Source of the DNA: Clostridia bacterium
GTDB lineage: Bacteria; Bacillota; Clostridia; Oscillospirales; CAG-272
Direction of reading: 5' to 3'
Length of the DNA: 54,104 nucleotides
NCBI GenBank assembly: GCA_017503285.1
Contig: JAFVTH010000026.1
Span: 1 to 54,104 of the forward strand
Under the pieces are notes generated by a model, which did not search any database, was not told where the DNA came from, and saw only the letters and a program-made list of their open reading frames with translations. Each line of letters starts with the position of its first letter. Position 1 is the first letter of the stretch. The translations under genes and the position numbers were made by a program. Shown here one piece after another: positions 40,534 through 49,852 of the stretch.

Positions 40534-41268
40534 TTATTTTATTGCAAAGCCCTTAACCCACTCCCAGAAATCGTCCTTAAAGAACTTGACGATAACTGTA
40601 TTGTTAACATAATCCATATTGAAAATGTTTGGATAATACGAATAACCGAACTCAAATACCTTTTCGATTGCAAGGGACACAAGCATAGCGATAAACGCAG
40701 CCATAATTGCACCGATAAGCATACCCAAAATAACATTGAGTGTTTTAACAATTGCAACCTGTGCAGCCTTGTTAAGCAAGAAGCCTACAAGTAAGAAAAC
40801 AAGCTCAGCAACAATAAATATTGCTACAAAGGCTATAACAACACCAATAAGCAATGCGAATTGTGTACCAAGAATATCAGTAAATTCCTCAACAACCTCT
40901 ACGCTTGCAGGCTCTTCATTTACGAAGTGAAGCCAAAGCTTGTCCGTTGTTTCCTGGTCAAGCCCGGATGTAAGAAGGTTAATAAACCAGTTTGGAATAC
41001 CGTCAACTATTGTGTGTAGGGCATATGTGCCGTTAGATTGAATGGTAGACTCTAGCAAGCCTCTAACTGTGCGCTTACCCCAATCAAGAAAGAAGGCGTT
41101 ACTAATAACCTTTCCAAGAGGCGTACAAAAGATGATCGCCACAAGGGGTGCAAGAATAGTTTTGACAAGAGCCATAAGTGAACGAACAAAGCCACGAATG
41201 GCATAGCGTATCACAAAGAAAAGGCAGATAGCTACAATAACGATATCGAAAATTAAGCTAACACTCAT
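40534..41268 (-). CDS. CvpA-family membrane protein (first of a pair)
   Basis: This 244-residue protein has the same layout as its downstream neighbour: N-terminal helix (LIFDIVIVAICLFFVI), RGFVRSLMALVKTILAPLVA, an outside loop (residues about 60-125), then two more helix groups (FALLIGVVIAFVAIFIVAE and NVILGMLIGAIMAAFIAML) and a C-terminal aromatic tail. The two are clearly paralogues and not identical copies. The promoter at 41301-41329 and SD AGGAGG are strong. Confidence 0.82.
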   Translation of the reverse strand: MSVSLIFDIVIVAICLFFVIRYAIRGFVRSLMALVKTILAPLVAIIFCTPLGKVISNAFFLDWGKRTVRGLLESTIQSNGTYALHTIVDGIPNWFINLLTSGLDQETTDKLWLHFVNEEPASVEVVEEFTDILGTQFALLIGVVIAFVAIFIVAELVFLLVGFLLNKAAQVAIVKTLNVILGMLIGAIMAAFIAMLVSLAIEKVFEFGYSYYPNIFNMDYVNNTVIVKFFKDDFWEWVKGFAIK

Positions 41269-41300
41269 CTTTTTTCCTCCTATAAATTATTACTTAATAT

Positions 41301-41329
41301 ATTATAAACACTTTTTAGGCATTTGTCAA
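41301..41329 (-). promoter_or_regulatory. Promoter of the CvpA-CvpA-clpE operon
   Basis: The minus strand shows perfect TTGACA (41324-41329), a 17-nt spacer and perfect TATAAT (41301-41306). It lies directly after the truA stop and fits a strong sigma-A promoter. Confidence 0.8.
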
Positions 41330-41332
41330 CTA

Positions 41333-42091
41333 CTAATAGAATATTTTTTTAAGGTAAAGTCCCTCTGCTCCGGCTGTAAAGCCAGCCTTGTCTCTGTTTT
41401 GGGACTCAATAATTGATTTAACATCCTCCGGCTTTATTTTTCCGCTATCAATCCAAAGGAGTGTGCCAACCATTATTCTTACCATATTGTAAAGAAATCC
41501 ATCTGCCTCGACGGTAAATTCCACAAGGTCACCATTTCTTTCTACTCTTGCGTCATATACTGTGCGAGTGGTGTCCTCTATTTTTGAGCCAACTGCCATA
41601 AAGGCATCGAATTTATGGGTTCCTATGAAAAATTTGGCACCCTGTGTCATTCTTTCAATGCTTTCGTCGCTAATTTCCCTACCATATTCAAGGGCTAAAT
41701 TTTCATAAAATGGGTTTTTAATGCGGCTTGCATGAATTTTATAAACGTACTGCTTTTTGATAACATTATACCTTGGATGAAATGTATCCTCCACCTCTTT
41801 AGCTGACAAAACAGCTATATCACGAGGTAGCTTTATATTCATAGCAATTGGAACCTTATCGGTGGGCACGGTGATTTTGTCCTCTTCATTTCTTGGCTCT
41901 ACGGTTGCGCAAAAGCCAAGTGCATGAACACCGCTATCGGTACGGCTACAGCCTGTTACATTACAATCAAAGCCAAATGCCTCTCTTGCTGCTTTATTAA
42001 GCATAAGGGCAATTGTAGGAAGCTCACCCTGAAGCTGGTAGCCACAATATGCGTGTCCGTTATATGCAATCGTTAATAAAAGCTTTTTCAT
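41333..42091 (-). CDS. truA: tRNA pseudouridine(38-40) synthase TruA
   Basis: This 252-residue protein modifies U38-40 in the tRNA anticodon arm. The catalytic Asp lies in GCSRTDSGVHALG (residues about 45-60), and FHPRYNVIKKQYVYKI and NMVRIMVGTLL are typical. The stop TGA of ecfT and the ATG share one base (TGATG), and the SD is weak, so translation is coupled. The longer ORF start at 42166 lies inside ecfT and is rejected. The ecfA-ecfA-ecfT-truA order is the usual one in Firmicutes. Confidence 0.93.
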   Translation of the reverse strand: MKKLLLTIAYNGHAYCGYQLQGELPTIALMLNKAAREAFGFDCNVTGCSRTDSGVHALGFCATVEPRNEEDKITVPTDKVPIAMNIKLPRDIAVLSAKEVEDTFHPRYNVIKKQYVYKIHASRIKNPFYENLALEYGREISDESIERMTQGAKFFIGTHKFDAFMAVGSKIEDTTRTVYDARVERNGDLVEFTVEADGFLYNMVRIMVGTLLWIDSGKIKPEDVKSIIESQNRDKAGFTAGAEGLYLKKIFY

Positions 42092-42936
42092 CAAAGTTTG
42101 TATCCGTTTCCATAAATGTTTATTAGAATTACACCGGCAAGAAGCAAAACCGGAATTAAGAACCAAAATAGATCCCTTAAGTGCATTTTAAGCTTTTTCA
42201 TACGTGTTCTGCCGTTTCCGCCACGATATCCTCTGCATTCCATAGCTGTTGCCAGCTCGTCTGCTCTTCTGAAGGCTGAAACAAACAGTGGAATAATAAT
42301 TGGAATAAGCGCCTTTGCTTTTTTGATAAGTCCGCCATTATTAAAGTCTGCTCCTCTAGCCTTTTGCGCATTCATAATCTTATTGGTTTCCTCAATAAGA
42401 GTTGGAATAAAGCGAAGAGCTATGGTCATCATCATAGCAAACTCGTGAACCGGAATCTTTATTTTTTTAAGGGGCGACAACGCTGTTTCTATACCATCTG
42501 TTAGCTCTATTGGAGTTGTGGTATATGAGAAAAACAGGGTTGTGCAAACAAGAAGGCAAATAATTCTTGCAGCCAAAAGTCCTGCGTTGTAAAGTCCTTC
42601 CCAATACAGGGTTATTGTCCATGTGTCCGGAATGACTGTATACTGAAAAATCATGCTTGCCTCTGTGCCACTTGTCCAAAATACGTTCAGAACAGCGGTA
42701 AATAAAACTATAAAAACAAGCGCCCTAAGACCGCGCAGGATTGTAAAAATAGGAACTCTACTAAGAATTACGGCAAAAACAAGAACGCACGCAAGCGGAA
42801 TAAACGCATAAGCATCTCTTGCCACAAAAATTGCAACGATATACACAATTACAAAAAACAGCTTAGTGCGAGGGTCCAGCTTGTGAATTACAGAATCCGA
42901 CTCGTAATATTGTCCTAATCCGACATCAAAATTCAT
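42091..42936 (-). CDS. ecfT: ECF transporter transmembrane subunit EcfT
   Basis: This 281-residue protein is the transmembrane scaffold of a group II energy-coupling factor transporter, which shares its ATPase core among several vitamin-binding S proteins. The coupling helix motif is AFRRADELATAMECRGY. It starts with a one-base overlap with the ecfA2 stop (TAATG). No S-component gene lies next to it, as expected for group II. Confidence 0.92.
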   Translation of the reverse strand: MNFDVGLGQYYESDSVIHKLDPRTKLFFVIVYIVAIFVARDAYAFIPLACVLVFAVILSRVPIFTILRGLRALVFIVLFTAVLNVFWTSGTEASMIFQYTVIPDTWTITLYWEGLYNAGLLAARIICLLVCTTLFFSYTTTPIELTDGIETALSPLKKIKIPVHEFAMMMTIALRFIPTLIEETNKIMNAQKARGADFNNGGLIKKAKALIPIIIPLFVSAFRRADELATAMECRGYRGGNGRTRMKKLKMHLRDLFWFLIPVLLLAGVILINIYGNGYKL

Positions 42937-43799
42937 TAGTTCTGCCCTCCTTTGCCATAAAGACTTTTGAGAGCTGAAAATGCGCCGTCAACGGTATAAA
43001 TGTTTTCAGGAATGTCAAGTCCAGCCTTACGCATTGCCAAAACGATGCTTGTAATTTCAGGAACATCAAGTCCTGCATCGAAAAGCATTTTGTGATTGGA
43101 AAATACCTCCTCGCAGGTGCCGTTTGCAAGCACCCTTGCGTGAGACATAACAACCACTCTATCGCAGTACATAGCCATGTCCTCCATGCTATGGCTGACG
43201 ATAATGACACTTGTTCCGCTTTCTTCACTATATTTTCTTATACCGCTAAGAATTTCACGTCTGCCCTTTGGGTCAAGACCTGCCGCAGGCTCATCAAGAA
43301 CCAAAATTTTTGGCTCCATTGCCATAATGCCAGCAAGGGCAACTCTCCTTTTTTGTCCACCGGACAAATCAAATGGGGACTTTTCTAAAATTTCAGGTGT
43401 CAAGCCACAGAACGCAATGCTTCTGCTTACTCTTGCCTCGATTTCCTCAGCCTCAAGTCCCATATTTTTAGGTCCATAGGCAATATCCTCTCTTACAGTT
43501 TCGGCAAATAGCTGATATTCGGGGTATTGCATAACCATACCAACCTTGAATCTAACCTTGCCTATCTCTCTTGGCTTTGCCCAAATGTCCTGTCCATCGA
43601 CAATAACCGTGCCGCTATCCGGCTTCAAAATGCCGTTTAGCATTTGCACAAGAGTAGATTTACCTGATCCTGTGTGCCCGATCAAGCCGGTTATTGAATT
43701 TTCCTCAATCTCAAGAGAGATATCATCTAACGCTTTGATCTCATACGGAGTTTTTCTGCCGTACCAAAAGCTCACATTTTTCAGTTCAATTATTGACAT
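42936..43799 (-). CDS. ecfA2: ECF transporter ATPase EcfA2
   Basis: This 287-residue ABC ATPase has Walker A GHTGSGKST, signature LSGGQKRR, Walker B VLDEPAAGLD and switch His in VSHSMED. It is the second of two ATPases; the partner with the NGSGKST loop lies just upstream. SD AAGGA precedes the ATG. Confidence 0.9.
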   Translation of the reverse strand: MSIIELKNVSFWYGRKTPYEIKALDDISLEIEENSITGLIGHTGSGKSTLVQMLNGILKPDSGTVIVDGQDIWAKPREIGKVRFKVGMVMQYPEYQLFAETVREDIAYGPKNMGLEAEEIEARVSRSIAFCGLTPEILEKSPFDLSGGQKRRVALAGIMAMEPKILVLDEPAAGLDPKGRREILSGIRKYSEESGTSVIIVSHSMEDMAMYCDRVVVMSHARVLANGTCEEVFSNHKMLFDAGLDVPEITSIVLAMRKAGLDIPENIYTVDGAFSALKSLYGKGGQN

Positions 43800-43817
43800 T
43801 TTTAATCCTTGTACTAG

Positions 43818-44678
43818 TTAAATATTGTTTTTAATCAGCTCTGCAACAGTATCAAAATCATACACTCCTAAGGGTATTTTTGTCCCTAACTCGGTATTTA
43901 ACCTGTGCATAAGCTCCACGGATTGTGGCACCTCAAGCCCTGCCTGCCACAGCTTTTCCGGCTCGGAAAACACCTGGCTTGGCGTACCATCTAAATAAAG
44001 CTCTCCGCTTTTCATAACCACTACTCGGTCGGCTAAAACTGCCTCGTTCATATAGTGGGTTATTAATACAACGGTAATTTTTTCTTCCTTGTTTAGGCGC
44101 AAGATGGTATTCATAACCTCTTTTCTGCCTATTGGGTCAAGCATTGCAGTAGATTCATCAAAAATAATGCATCTTGGCTTCATCGCTATTGTGCCGGCAA
44201 TTGCAACCCTTTGCTTTTGTCCACCGGATAAGCGATGGGGCGCATGGCGAGCATACTCGCTCATATTTACAATTTCAAGCGCCTCGTCAACACGCTTTCT
44301 TATTTCGTCAGAGGGCACGCCCAGGTTTTCCGGTCCGAACGCCACGTCCTCCTCTACTACTGTTGCAACTATTTGGTTGTCCGGATTTTGGAAAACCATA
44401 CCAACCTTTTTTCTAACCTCAAAAACATCATCCTCACTCATATCCTTGTGGGTAATGTCCTTGCCGTCCACAAAGATTTTACCACTGTTAGGTGCTAAAA
44501 TCATATTAATAAGCTTTGCAGTTGTTGACTTTCCGGAGCCGTTATGACCAAGAATTGCAACAAACTCCCCTTCATTAATCTCGAGGGAGAGATTTTTCAC
44601 AGCAAAGCTATTATCGCCACCCTCGCTTTCCGGGTAGCTAAACGAAACGTTTTCTAACTTAATTAGGGGTAAGCTCAT
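43818..44678 (-). CDS. ecfA1: ECF transporter ATPase EcfA1
   Basis: This 286-residue ABC ATPase has Walker A GHNGSGKST, a Q-loop FQNPDNQ, signature LSGGQKQR, Walker B IFDESTAMLD and switch His in ITHYMNE. Ser in place of Pro in DES is usual for EcfA1. It follows the RNA methyltransferase gene after 15 bases, with SD AAAGGAAG. Confidence 0.9.
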   Translation of the reverse strand: MSLPLIKLENVSFSYPESEGGDNSFAVKNLSLEINEGEFVAILGHNGSGKSTTAKLINMILAPNSGKIFVDGKDITHKDMSEDDVFEVRKKVGMVFQNPDNQIVATVVEEDVAFGPENLGVPSDEIRKRVDEALEIVNMSEYARHAPHRLSGGQKQRVAIAGTIAMKPRCIIFDESTAMLDPIGRKEVMNTILRLNKEEKITVVLITHYMNEAVLADRVVVMKSGELYLDGTPSQVFSEPEKLWQAGLEVPQSVELMHRLNTELGTKIPLGVYDFDTVAELIKNNI

Positions 44679-44693
44679 TTATCTACTTCCTTT

Positions 44694-45572
44694 TTATTTT
44701 TTGCTTGCTGTCCAGCGCGCGCTTGCACCACAGGGCAAAAAGCCTTTTGTTTCTGTAACAGGTAATGCAAGCTCAGCAGTTTCAGCCTTGCCGCCATGAC
44801 GGCTAACCACCTCAACATCAAGCACATAACCCATTGTAAGGGCGCTAAGACCTGTTGTATATGAATTTATTAGCATAAATAGTGGATCATCTGAAATAAG
44901 CTTTTCGCAGAGGCTAACGAAGTCGCAAACTGCGTCCTCCAGCTTCCAAACCTCTCCACCCGGTCCTCTGCCATATGATGGTGGGTCCATAATGATTCCA
45001 TCGTATTTATTGCCACGGCGAATTTCGCGCTCAACAAACTTACGGCAGTCATCAACTATGTATCTAACAGGTGCGCTTTCAAGCCCACTTGATTGTAAAT
45101 TTTCCTTTGCGCAGGCAACCATACCCTTTGAGGCATCTACGTGTACAACGGATGCGCCAGCCTTGGCAGCGGCTGCAGTTGCACCGCCTGTATATGCAAA
45201 CAGGTTAAGCACCTTAACCTCCTTGCCTGCCTTGCGCCTTTCCTTTATAAGCTCAGAAAACCAATCCCAGTTTGCAGCCTGCTCCGGGAAAAGTCCTGTA
45301 TGCTTAAAGCCCATTGGCTTTAAGTTAAAGGTAAGCTCGCCGTAATTTATGGTCCACTTTTCCGGAACGTCGTTTTTAATCCAAGCACCACCACCGCTTT
45401 TTGAGCGACGATAGATGCCGTCCGCCTTATTCCATAGCTTATGATTTCTTTTGCCCCTCCAAATAACCTGCGGGTCCGGGCGAATAAGAATATATTTACC
45501 CCATCTTTCCAGCCTTTCGCCGTCGGAGGTATCTAAAAGCTCATAATCCTTCCAATTATCTGCTAAATACAT
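44694..45572 (-). CDS. RlmI-like class I SAM-dependent methyltransferase
   Basis: This 292-residue protein resembles the catalytic part of 23S rRNA (cytosine) methyltransferases of the RlmI/RlmK type. The SAM-binding motif is VLNLFAYTGGATAAAAKAGA (residues about 142-161), with VVHVDASKGM and the catalytic MDPPSYGRG. The PUA domain of full-length RlmI is missing. GAGGACAAA precedes the ATG at 45572, and the 22-codon upstream extension would run into ruvC, so it is rejected. It stands between ruvC and ecfA1. Confidence 0.82.
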   Translation of the reverse strand: MYLADNWKDYELLDTSDGERLERWGKYILIRPDPQVIWRGKRNHKLWNKADGIYRRSKSGGGAWIKNDVPEKWTINYGELTFNLKPMGFKHTGLFPEQAANWDWFSELIKERRKAGKEVKVLNLFAYTGGATAAAAKAGASVVHVDASKGMVACAKENLQSSGLESAPVRYIVDDCRKFVEREIRRGNKYDGIIMDPPSYGRGPGGEVWKLEDAVCDFVSLCEKLISDDPLFMLINSYTTGLSALTMGYVLDVEVVSRHGGKAETAELALPVTETKGFLPCGASARWTASKK

Positions 45573-45579
45573 TTTGTCC

Positions 45580-46077
45580 TCACATTTTATAGTATTTTCC
45601 AAGTACATTTGAGCCAACGTGCCCATGGCATATTGCAAGCGCCAATGCGTCCGCTGTGTCGTCAGGCTTTGGTGGCTTTGGTAAATTCAAAAGCGTTGTA
45701 ACCATGGTTATAACCTGCTTTTTCTCTGCCCTGCCATATCCAACAACAGCTTGCTTAACCTGAAGCGGCGTATATTCAAAAATCTTAAGTCCCTTTTCGT
45801 GGGCGGAAAGAATAATAACCCCTCTTGCCTCGGCAACGCAAATTCCTGTTTTTTGGTTTGTGTTCCAAAAAAGCTCCTCAACCGCCATAACATCGGGCTT
45901 GTACTTATCTATGATTGTATTCATACCATCGTGTATTTGGCGCAGCCTTTCCTCAATCGGAACGCCTGCCTTGGTTTGTATAGAGCCATAGCCCATAACT
46001 CTAAATTTGCCGTTTACACACTCTAAAACTCCCCAGCCAACGATGGCAAAGCCGGGGTCAATACCTAATATTTTCAT
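45580..46077 (-). CDS. ruvC: Holliday junction resolvase RuvC
   Basis: This 165-residue endonuclease has the acidic active site: Asp7 in GIDPGFA, the EE pair at 67-68 in MAVEELFW, and the C-terminal PDDTADALALAICH. It cuts Holliday junctions left by RuvAB. Its genes ruvA and ruvB lie 3 kb away on the other strand. SD AAGGA stands 13 bases before the ATG, longer than usual. It leads the leftward operon with an RNA methyltransferase, ECF core and truA. Confidence 0.94.
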   Translation of the reverse strand: MKILGIDPGFAIVGWGVLECVNGKFRVMGYGSIQTKAGVPIEERLRQIHDGMNTIIDKYKPDVMAVEELFWNTNQKTGICVAEARGVIILSAHEKGLKIFEYTPLQVKQAVVGYGRAEKKQVITMVTTLLNLPKPPKPDDTADALALAICHGHVGSNVLGKYYKM

Positions 46078-46117
46078 AACAAGCGGGAAGTCCTTTCTTG
46101 AAAAAATCTTACAGATT

Positions 46118-46146
46118 ATTTTATCATATTTTTACCTCTATGTCAA
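46118..46146 (-). promoter_or_regulatory. Promoter of the ruvC operon
   Basis: The minus strand shows perfect TTGACA (46141-46146), a 17-nt spacer and TAAAAT (46118-46123), upstream of ruvC. Confidence 0.75.
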
Positions 46147-46181
46147 ATATATTTTATTTTTTCAAGTTATAATAAATATTA

Positions 46182-46210
46182 TTGATTTTAATAGTAAATT
46201 GTGGTAAACT
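46182..46210 (+). promoter_or_regulatory. Promoter of the DUF951-YfhO-ruvAB operon
   Basis: TTGATT (46182-46187), a 17-nt spacer and TAAACT (46205-46210), 36 bases before the DUF951 start. It is divergent from the ruvC promoter 36 bases away. Confidence 0.6.
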
Positions 46211-46245
46211 ATTATAGAGTATTTTTTCATGAAAGGAGCCTATAC

Positions 46246-46449
46246 ATGTCTACTATTCCAATTATAAGCATTGGCGACACATTGGAGCTTAAAAAGCAGC
46301 ACCCCTGCGGACAAAAGCTTTTTAAGGTTTTGCGTATTGGTGCTGATATTAAAATCGAATGCATCGGATGCAAGCGCACTCTTACGCTTGATAGGCTTAA
46401 GGTTGAAAAAATGATTAAAAAAATTATTCCCGGTGAAAGTAATGAATAA
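46246..46449 (+). CDS. DUF951 protein
   Basis: This 67-residue protein has the DUF951 pattern: LELKKQHPCGQKLFKVLRIG, IECIGCKRTLTL and LDRLKVEKMIKKI. The two pairs of Cys (PCG and CIGC) suggest a small nucleic-acid or metal-binding beta-barrel of unknown function. SD GAAAGGAG precedes the ATG at 46246, 15 codons downstream of the longest ORF start. It overlaps the YfhO gene by 8 bases. Confidence 0.88.
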   Translation: MSTIPIISIGDTLELKKQHPCGQKLFKVLRIGADIKIECIGCKRTLTLDRLKVEKMIKKIIPGESNE

Positions 46450-49246
46450 AAAATTAGATAAGCTCTCTTTCCTTGATGCAACAAGAGGCTTTTTGTATAA
46501 CGGTATTGACACGCTTTCCAAAAAGGTAATAAGTAAAAGCTATCTTTTCCTTTCCTTTTTAGTCCCTGCCGTGATAGTTAGCATCGTATTTATATTTCTT
46601 GGCATCTATCCTTACGGAAATAACTCTATTCTTACCCTTGATATGAACGGACAATACGTTTATTTCTTTGAGCAGTTTAGAGATATCCTTACAGGACAGG
46701 CGTCCTTTTTCTACACCTTTGAGCGCTCGCTTGGCGGAGAATTTCTTGGAAATTATACCTATTATTTAGCTTCTCCCCTCTCCATCATAGTTGCTTTCTT
46801 CCCTGCCAATATGATTACCGAGGCTATTGCTATTATGATGATTATCAAGGCCGGTCTTGCCGGCTTTACCTTCTCTATCTATCTTGATAGGACAAGGAAG
46901 AAAAACATACCTGCCTTTGTTATGTTTTCAACAATGTATGCCCTTTGCTCATATGCGACTATATTCCAGTCAAACACAATGTGGATGGACGCCTTAATTT
47001 GGCTTCCACTTATTACACTTGGAATTGAGTCTGTTATCAAGGAAAACAAGTTTAAGCTTTATATTATTTCCTTGTTTATGGCTATTTGGAGCAACTACTA
47101 CATTGGCTATATGATTTGTATTTTTGTTGTGCTTTATTTCTTTTTCTATCTTTTTGCACACAAATCTACGGAGATTAATTTTCTAAACGAAAAAAATCAC
47201 GGCTTAAAGAGCTTTGGCAGAATTGCGCTTTACTCTATTGTTGCTGTTTTAATGGCCGGTGCAATTATTGTTTCAGCTTACTATTCCTTGCAGTTTGGCA
47301 AAAGCGATTTACAGCAAAACAGCTTTGCGCCTGACCTTAGATTTAATCTTTTGGACCTTATTTCAAAGTCCTTTATCGGCTCTTTTGACACTATTCGCGG
47401 TGAGGGCACGCCAAACATTTACGCAGGCACGCTTGCGCTTATACTTGTTCCTGTTTTCTTTGCTACAAAAAAGGCGACACTGCGTGAAAAGATTGCCTAT
47501 GGTGTGCTTTGTGCAATTTTTGTGCTAAGCTTCTCTATTAACACCCTTGACCTCATTTGGCACGGCTTTCAGATGCCTATTTGGCTTAACTATCGTTATA
47601 GCTTTATTTTCTCCTTTATCCTGCTTTGCATGGCATATCGTGGCTATGAGGCTATTGGAGAGTGCTCCGGAAAGCTGATTGGCGGTATTGGCGCAACAAT
47701 TTTGTTTGCTTTGCTGATTGTTTGCCAAGAGGTTACCCTTGTTAAGTATACAGGCGGCGACAAGCAGGATGCCGGTCCAAGTATTGAAATGATTGTGGGC
47801 ACGATTATCGCAGTCGTTCTGCTTACCACATTTATTATACTGTTTATTAAGCTAAAGGCTAAGCAGACCTTTGCCTTGCTTATTGCTTTAACTGTTTGCA
47901 TAGAGGCATATGCAAGCACAATGATAAACTGGACCTATGAGGTGCAGGATGCCGGCTGGGCTTCACGATACTCTTATAGATATTTTATTGATGAAAGCTC
48001 GACTGTTTCAAAGGCAATTCAAATATTTGACCCGACCTTTTACAGAATTGAAAAGGGCTTTCAAAGAAAGCCAAACGACAACCTTGCGCTTGATATCAAG
48101 GGTATTACCGAGTTTACATCAACCTTTAACAAGGGCGCACGTGATTTCCTACAGAACTTAGGCTTCCAGGCTGATTCGCAAACTACAACTTACCTTACCG
48201 GTAACGAGCTTTCCGAGTCGCTTTTGGGCGTTAAGTATATTATGCAAAACACCAAGGTTGAAGAGGATGGCAGCTCCACAAATACAGTTAGCAAGCTTTA
48301 TATTCCTGTTGAGCTTTCCAAGACCTTCTCTGTTCATTACAATCCTTACGCTTTGCCTATTGCTTATTCAGTAGATGAGGCTATTAAAAAGGTTGCTATC
48401 CAAAGGACCACAAACACCCATCTTGAATATGCAGAAAACATTTTAAGTGCTATGCTTGGCGCTGACGGCGATGTGCATGACAGCTGTAATTTTACAGTTA
48501 CACTTGATGGATGCTACAAAACCAAGGACGAAGAGGTTGACCCTAATAACACAGAGATTGAAAAGTCCGGCGTTAGCTACAGAAAGCTATCCGACCGCCA
48601 ATCTGCTTCCTTTACCTTTAACATTACTGCACAGAGAGATGGCGAGATTTATATGTTCTTGCCTACTCTATATAACACGCCTGCAACCTGTCACGTTAAT
48701 GGCGAGCTGCTTTGTACTCTTTTCCAAAGTGACACCTACAAGGTACACAATATCGGCGAGTACAAGGAGGGGGACGAGATTAAGGTAAAGCTTACCTTTG
48801 AGGCTAAGAGAATTTTCCTTTTAGACTCTGAGGACTACTTTATCCAGTACAGCCCCGACAAGCTAAAGAGCAAAACCGACGAGCTTAAGGCCGGTGGGCT
48901 TGATGTTAAGAATTATAGCGATACACTTATTGAGGGTACAATTAAAAATACAGACAAGAATACAGTTTTTACTACCATTCCATATGATGCATGCTGGCAG
49001 GTTTATGTAGATGGACAAAGGGTTGACACGTTTAAGTGTATAGAGTCTATGATTGCATTTGATTTGCCTGAAAATGAAAACGCTGACCATACTTATAGCA
49101 TCACTATGAAATATGTTCCTCTACAATGGATAATCGGATCTGTTATAAGCCTTGTTGGAATTAGTGGCTTTGTTGTCCTTTGTGTGCTTGAAAGAAAAAG
49201 AAAGAAAAAGGTAGTTTTGGAAATTACCGATGGAGAAAGCAAATGA
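46442..49246 (+). CDS. YfhO-family membrane protein
   Basis: This 934-residue protein has about a dozen membrane helices in the first 500 residues (LVPAVIVSIVFIFLGIYP, LASPLSIIVAFFP, IYIISLFMAIWSNYY type) and a large outside domain of about 380 residues, then a last helix (WIIGSVISLVGISGFVVL) and the basic end RKRKKK. TLDMNGQYVYFFEQFRD is a YfhO signature. In Bacillus and Listeria YfhO is proposed to glycosylate lipoteichoic acid as a GT-C-type glycosyltransferase. The ATG at 46442 follows GGTGAAAGTA, better placed than the one at 46433. Its stop overlaps the ruvA start by 4 bases. Confidence 0.87.
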   Translation: MNKKLDKLSFLDATRGFLYNGIDTLSKKVISKSYLFLSFLVPAVIVSIVFIFLGIYPYGNNSILTLDMNGQYVYFFEQFRDILTGQASFFYTFERSLGGEFLGNYTYYLASPLSIIVAFFPANMITEAIAIMMIIKAGLAGFTFSIYLDRTRKKNIPAFVMFSTMYALCSYATIFQSNTMWMDALIWLPLITLGIESVIKENKFKLYIISLFMAIWSNYYIGYMICIFVVLYFFFYLFAHKSTEINFLNEKNHGLKSFGRIALYSIVAVLMAGAIIVSAYYSLQFGKSDLQQNSFAPDLRFNLLDLISKSFIGSFDTIRGEGTPNIYAGTLALILVPVFFATKKATLREKIAYGVLCAIFVLSFSINTLDLIWHGFQMPIWLNYRYSFIFSFILLCMAYRGYEAIGECSGKLIGGIGATILFALLIVCQEVTLVKYTGGDKQDAGPSIEMIVGTIIAVVLLTTFIILFIKLKAKQTFALLIALTVCIEAYASTMINWTYEVQDAGWASRYSYRYFIDESSTVSKAIQIFDPTFYRIEKGFQRKPNDNLALDIKGITEFTSTFNKGARDFLQNLGFQADSQTTTYLTGNELSESLLGVKYIMQNTKVEEDGSSTNTVSKLYIPVELSKTFSVHYNPYALPIAYSVDEAIKKVAIQRTTNTHLEYAENILSAMLGADGDVHDSCNFTVTLDGCYKTKDEEVDPNNTEIEKSGVSYRKLSDRQSASFTFNITAQRDGEIYMFLPTLYNTPATCHVNGELLCTLFQSDTYKVHNIGEYKEGDEIKVKLTFEAKRIFLLDSEDYFIQYSPDKLKSKTDELKAGGLDVKNYSDTLIEGTIKNTDKNTVFTTIPYDACWQVYVDGQRVDTFKCIESMIAFDLPENENADHTYSITMKYVPLQWIIGSVISLVGISGFVVLCVLERKRKKKVVLEITDGESK

Positions 49247-49848
49247 TTTACCATGTAAACGGAAATCTTGAATATTGTGAGCAGGGCTTTTGCGTGGTTG
49301 ACTGCTCCGGTGTTGGCTATAAGCTGACTATTAGCGACAACACCTATCAAGAGATTGTTGGCCATGTGAACGAAAAAATGAAGCTCTATACCTATTTGCA
49401 GGTTCGTGAGGACGGGGTTGAGCTTTGTGGCTTTAAGACTCTTGACGAATTAAACGCATTTAAGCTCTTGATTACTGTTTCCGGTGTTGGACCGAAGGCG
49501 GCAATGGCTATTTTGTCCCTTCTTACACCTGACAGGCTTAGCATGGCTATAACCTCTGAGGATACAAAGGCTATTGCTAAGGCAAACGGTATCGGCGCAA
49601 AAACTGCTGCGCGCGTTATTTTGGAGCTTAAGGATAAAATTACCAAGCAGGTATTTACCACTACCGCCTCCTCCGATGCAGGTGCGCCTGTTATTGTTCC
49701 TAAGAATTCTAATCTTTCCGAGGCTCTTGAGGCTCTTGTGGTTCTTGGCTACTCTCGCTCAGATGCGCAACGCGCTCTTGGCGGCATTGACCCTAAGCTT
49801 GAGGTTGCGAAAATTATTCCGCTTGCTCTTAGTAAGCTATTGAGGTGA
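49243..49848 (+). CDS. ruvA: Holliday junction branch migration protein RuvA
   Basis: This 201-residue protein starts with the OB fold ([12 protein letters not shown]), followed by two helix-hairpin-helix motifs ([14 protein letters not shown] and [19 protein letters not shown]) that bind DNA, and the C-terminal RuvB-contact domain ([14 protein letters not shown]). The ATGA overlap with YfhO means translational coupling. ruvB follows after 4 bases. Confidence 0.95.
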   Translation: MIYHVNGNLEYCEQGFCVVDCSGVGYKLTISDNTYQEIVGHVNEKMKLYTYLQVREDGVELCGFKTLDELNAFKLLITVSGVGPKAAMAILSLLTPDRLSMAITSEDTKAIAKANGIGAKTAARVILELKDKITKQVFTTTASSDAGAPVIVPKNSNLSEALEALVVLGYSRSDAQRALGGIDPKLEVAKIIPLALSKLLR

Positions 49849-49852
49849 TAAG

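Noticed and set aside
42937-44700. Vitamin riboswitch in front of the ECF transporter genes
   Set aside because: The genes are separated by 15-18 bases or overlap; no room exists for a riboswitch.
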